From: Acidimicrobiaceae bacterium
GTDB lineage: Bacteria > Actinomycetota > Acidimicrobiia > Acidimicrobiales > Poriferisodalaceae
DNA: 50,634 bases
NCBI GenBank assembly: GCA_002705305.1
Contig: PAHW01000023.1
Location: forward strand, 6,251-56,884
Reading direction: 5' to 3'
Position 1 is the first letter of the stretch. Every line of letters starts with the position of its first letter. The notes below the pieces were generated by a model. That model did not search any database. It saw only the letters and a list, made by a program, of their open reading frames with translations, and was not told where the DNA came from. The position numbers were made by a program, and so were the translations under genes. This document shows, piece after piece, positions 50,421 to 50,634 of this stretch.

Positions 50421-50634
50421 CGAGAGCTACCGAACCGAGTAGGACGACGCCCCCGAAAGCCTGAGTTGCAGTGATGGGTTCATCGTGCAATGGCCAGGCG
50501 AGTCCGACGGCGACGAGGTGCATCGCGAGGTTGTAGAGCGACGAGCGAGCTACTTCCATATGTCCGTGAACCCAAGTCATTAACACGTGTCCGAAGATGC
50601 CGGTAACGAACGCGATGATCAGAATCCACAGCCA
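50386..50634 (-). CDS. EamA/DMT-type transporter, N-terminal part beyond the window
   Basis: The last 82 residues of a drug/metabolite transporter are visible; the gene enters from the right edge. The visible frame reads WLWIIIAF-like helix, GIFGHVLMTWVHGHME, a helix over SLYNLAMHLVAVGLAWPL, then HDEPITATQAFGGVVLLGSVALVI, the typical end of the second EamA repeat. It ends in a short basic tail. The convergent overlap of 35 bases with the alkylsulfatase gene is within normal range. Substrate unknown. Confidence 0.72.
   Translation of the reverse strand, partial: WLWILIIAFVTGIFGHVLMTWVHGHMEVARSSLYNLAMHLVAVGLAWPLHDEPITATQAFGGVVLLGSVALVISAPSRPRAQ

Noticed and set aside
1-50634. Search for CRISPR arrays, insertion sequences, phage genes, rRNA and classical defence islands
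   Set aside because: No regular repeat-spacer pattern, transposase, integrase or toxin-antitoxin pair was found; the lone methylase is not enough for a defence system.

Overview
The window looks like a chromosomal segment from a free-living actinobacterium, most likely an uncultured marine or freshwater member of the Acidimicrobiia. This placement is inference from gene content. The pointers are a RecA-RimO-PgsA-CinA-MiaAB-DapF-HflX backbone, an F420-type luciferase-like oxidoreductase, a Gly-Cys-Val tRNA trio, GAAC-N4-GTTC SOS boxes, an acyl-CoA-type desaturase, lipid and ketone catabolism genes, and many promoters of the mycobacterial leaderless type. Base composition is moderate, mid-50s percent GC by eye. 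There is no phage, transposase, integrase, rRNA or CRISPR array. No gene-free stretch exceeds 300 bases; the longest, about 245 bases, precedes the alkylsulfatase gene and may hold a 42-codon ORF.

Layout. 1-5 kb: a truncated alpha/beta hydrolase, tRNA-Val and tRNA-Cys, a hydrolase/kinase-like pair, a short-chain dehydrogenase, a fatty-acid desaturase and tRNA-Gly. 5-11.4 kb: two small genes, a Fpg/Nei DNA glycosylase divergent from an aldo/keto reductase, homoserine acetyltransferase (metX), an N6-adenine DNA methylase and a DEAD-box helicase. 11.4-15.4 kb: an N-acyl-D-amino-acid deacylase, a GMC oxidoreductase and a HAD phosphatase. 15.4-22.1 kb: a minus-strand block with dapE, dapC, hflX, dapF, miaA and miaB. 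It joins meso-diaminopimelate synthesis to tRNA modification and a ribosome-associated GTPase through 4-base overlaps.

22.1-33.6 kb: the recA neighbourhood. recA is separated from miaB by a thioesterase and a Baeyer-Villiger monooxygenase, and no recX is seen. Two SOS boxes lie between recA and a divergent crotonase. Then come an F420-type oxidoreductase, thpR, cinA, pgsA and rimO, with a divergent copper P-type ATPase. 33.6-42.3 kb: a plant-DAT1-like class IV aminotransferase, two class I/II aminotransferases, an unusual family A DNA polymerase with 3'-5' exonuclease and large insertions, a SnoaL-like protein, a TauD dioxygenase and an MFS exporter.

42.3-50.6 kb: a catabolic region. A thiolase and a dehydrogenase overlap by one base. 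Convergent to them is a monooxygenase - SMP-30 lactonase-like - alpha/beta hydrolase series that could turn a ketone into an ester or lactone and then open it. A Nudix CoA pyrophosphatase, a large alkylsulfatase and a truncated EamA transporter follow. The most distinctive signals are the repeated TANNNT-N6/7-start architecture (at least 15 genes), the modified polymerase, the monooxygenase-lactonase-hydrolase module and the split tRNA trio.
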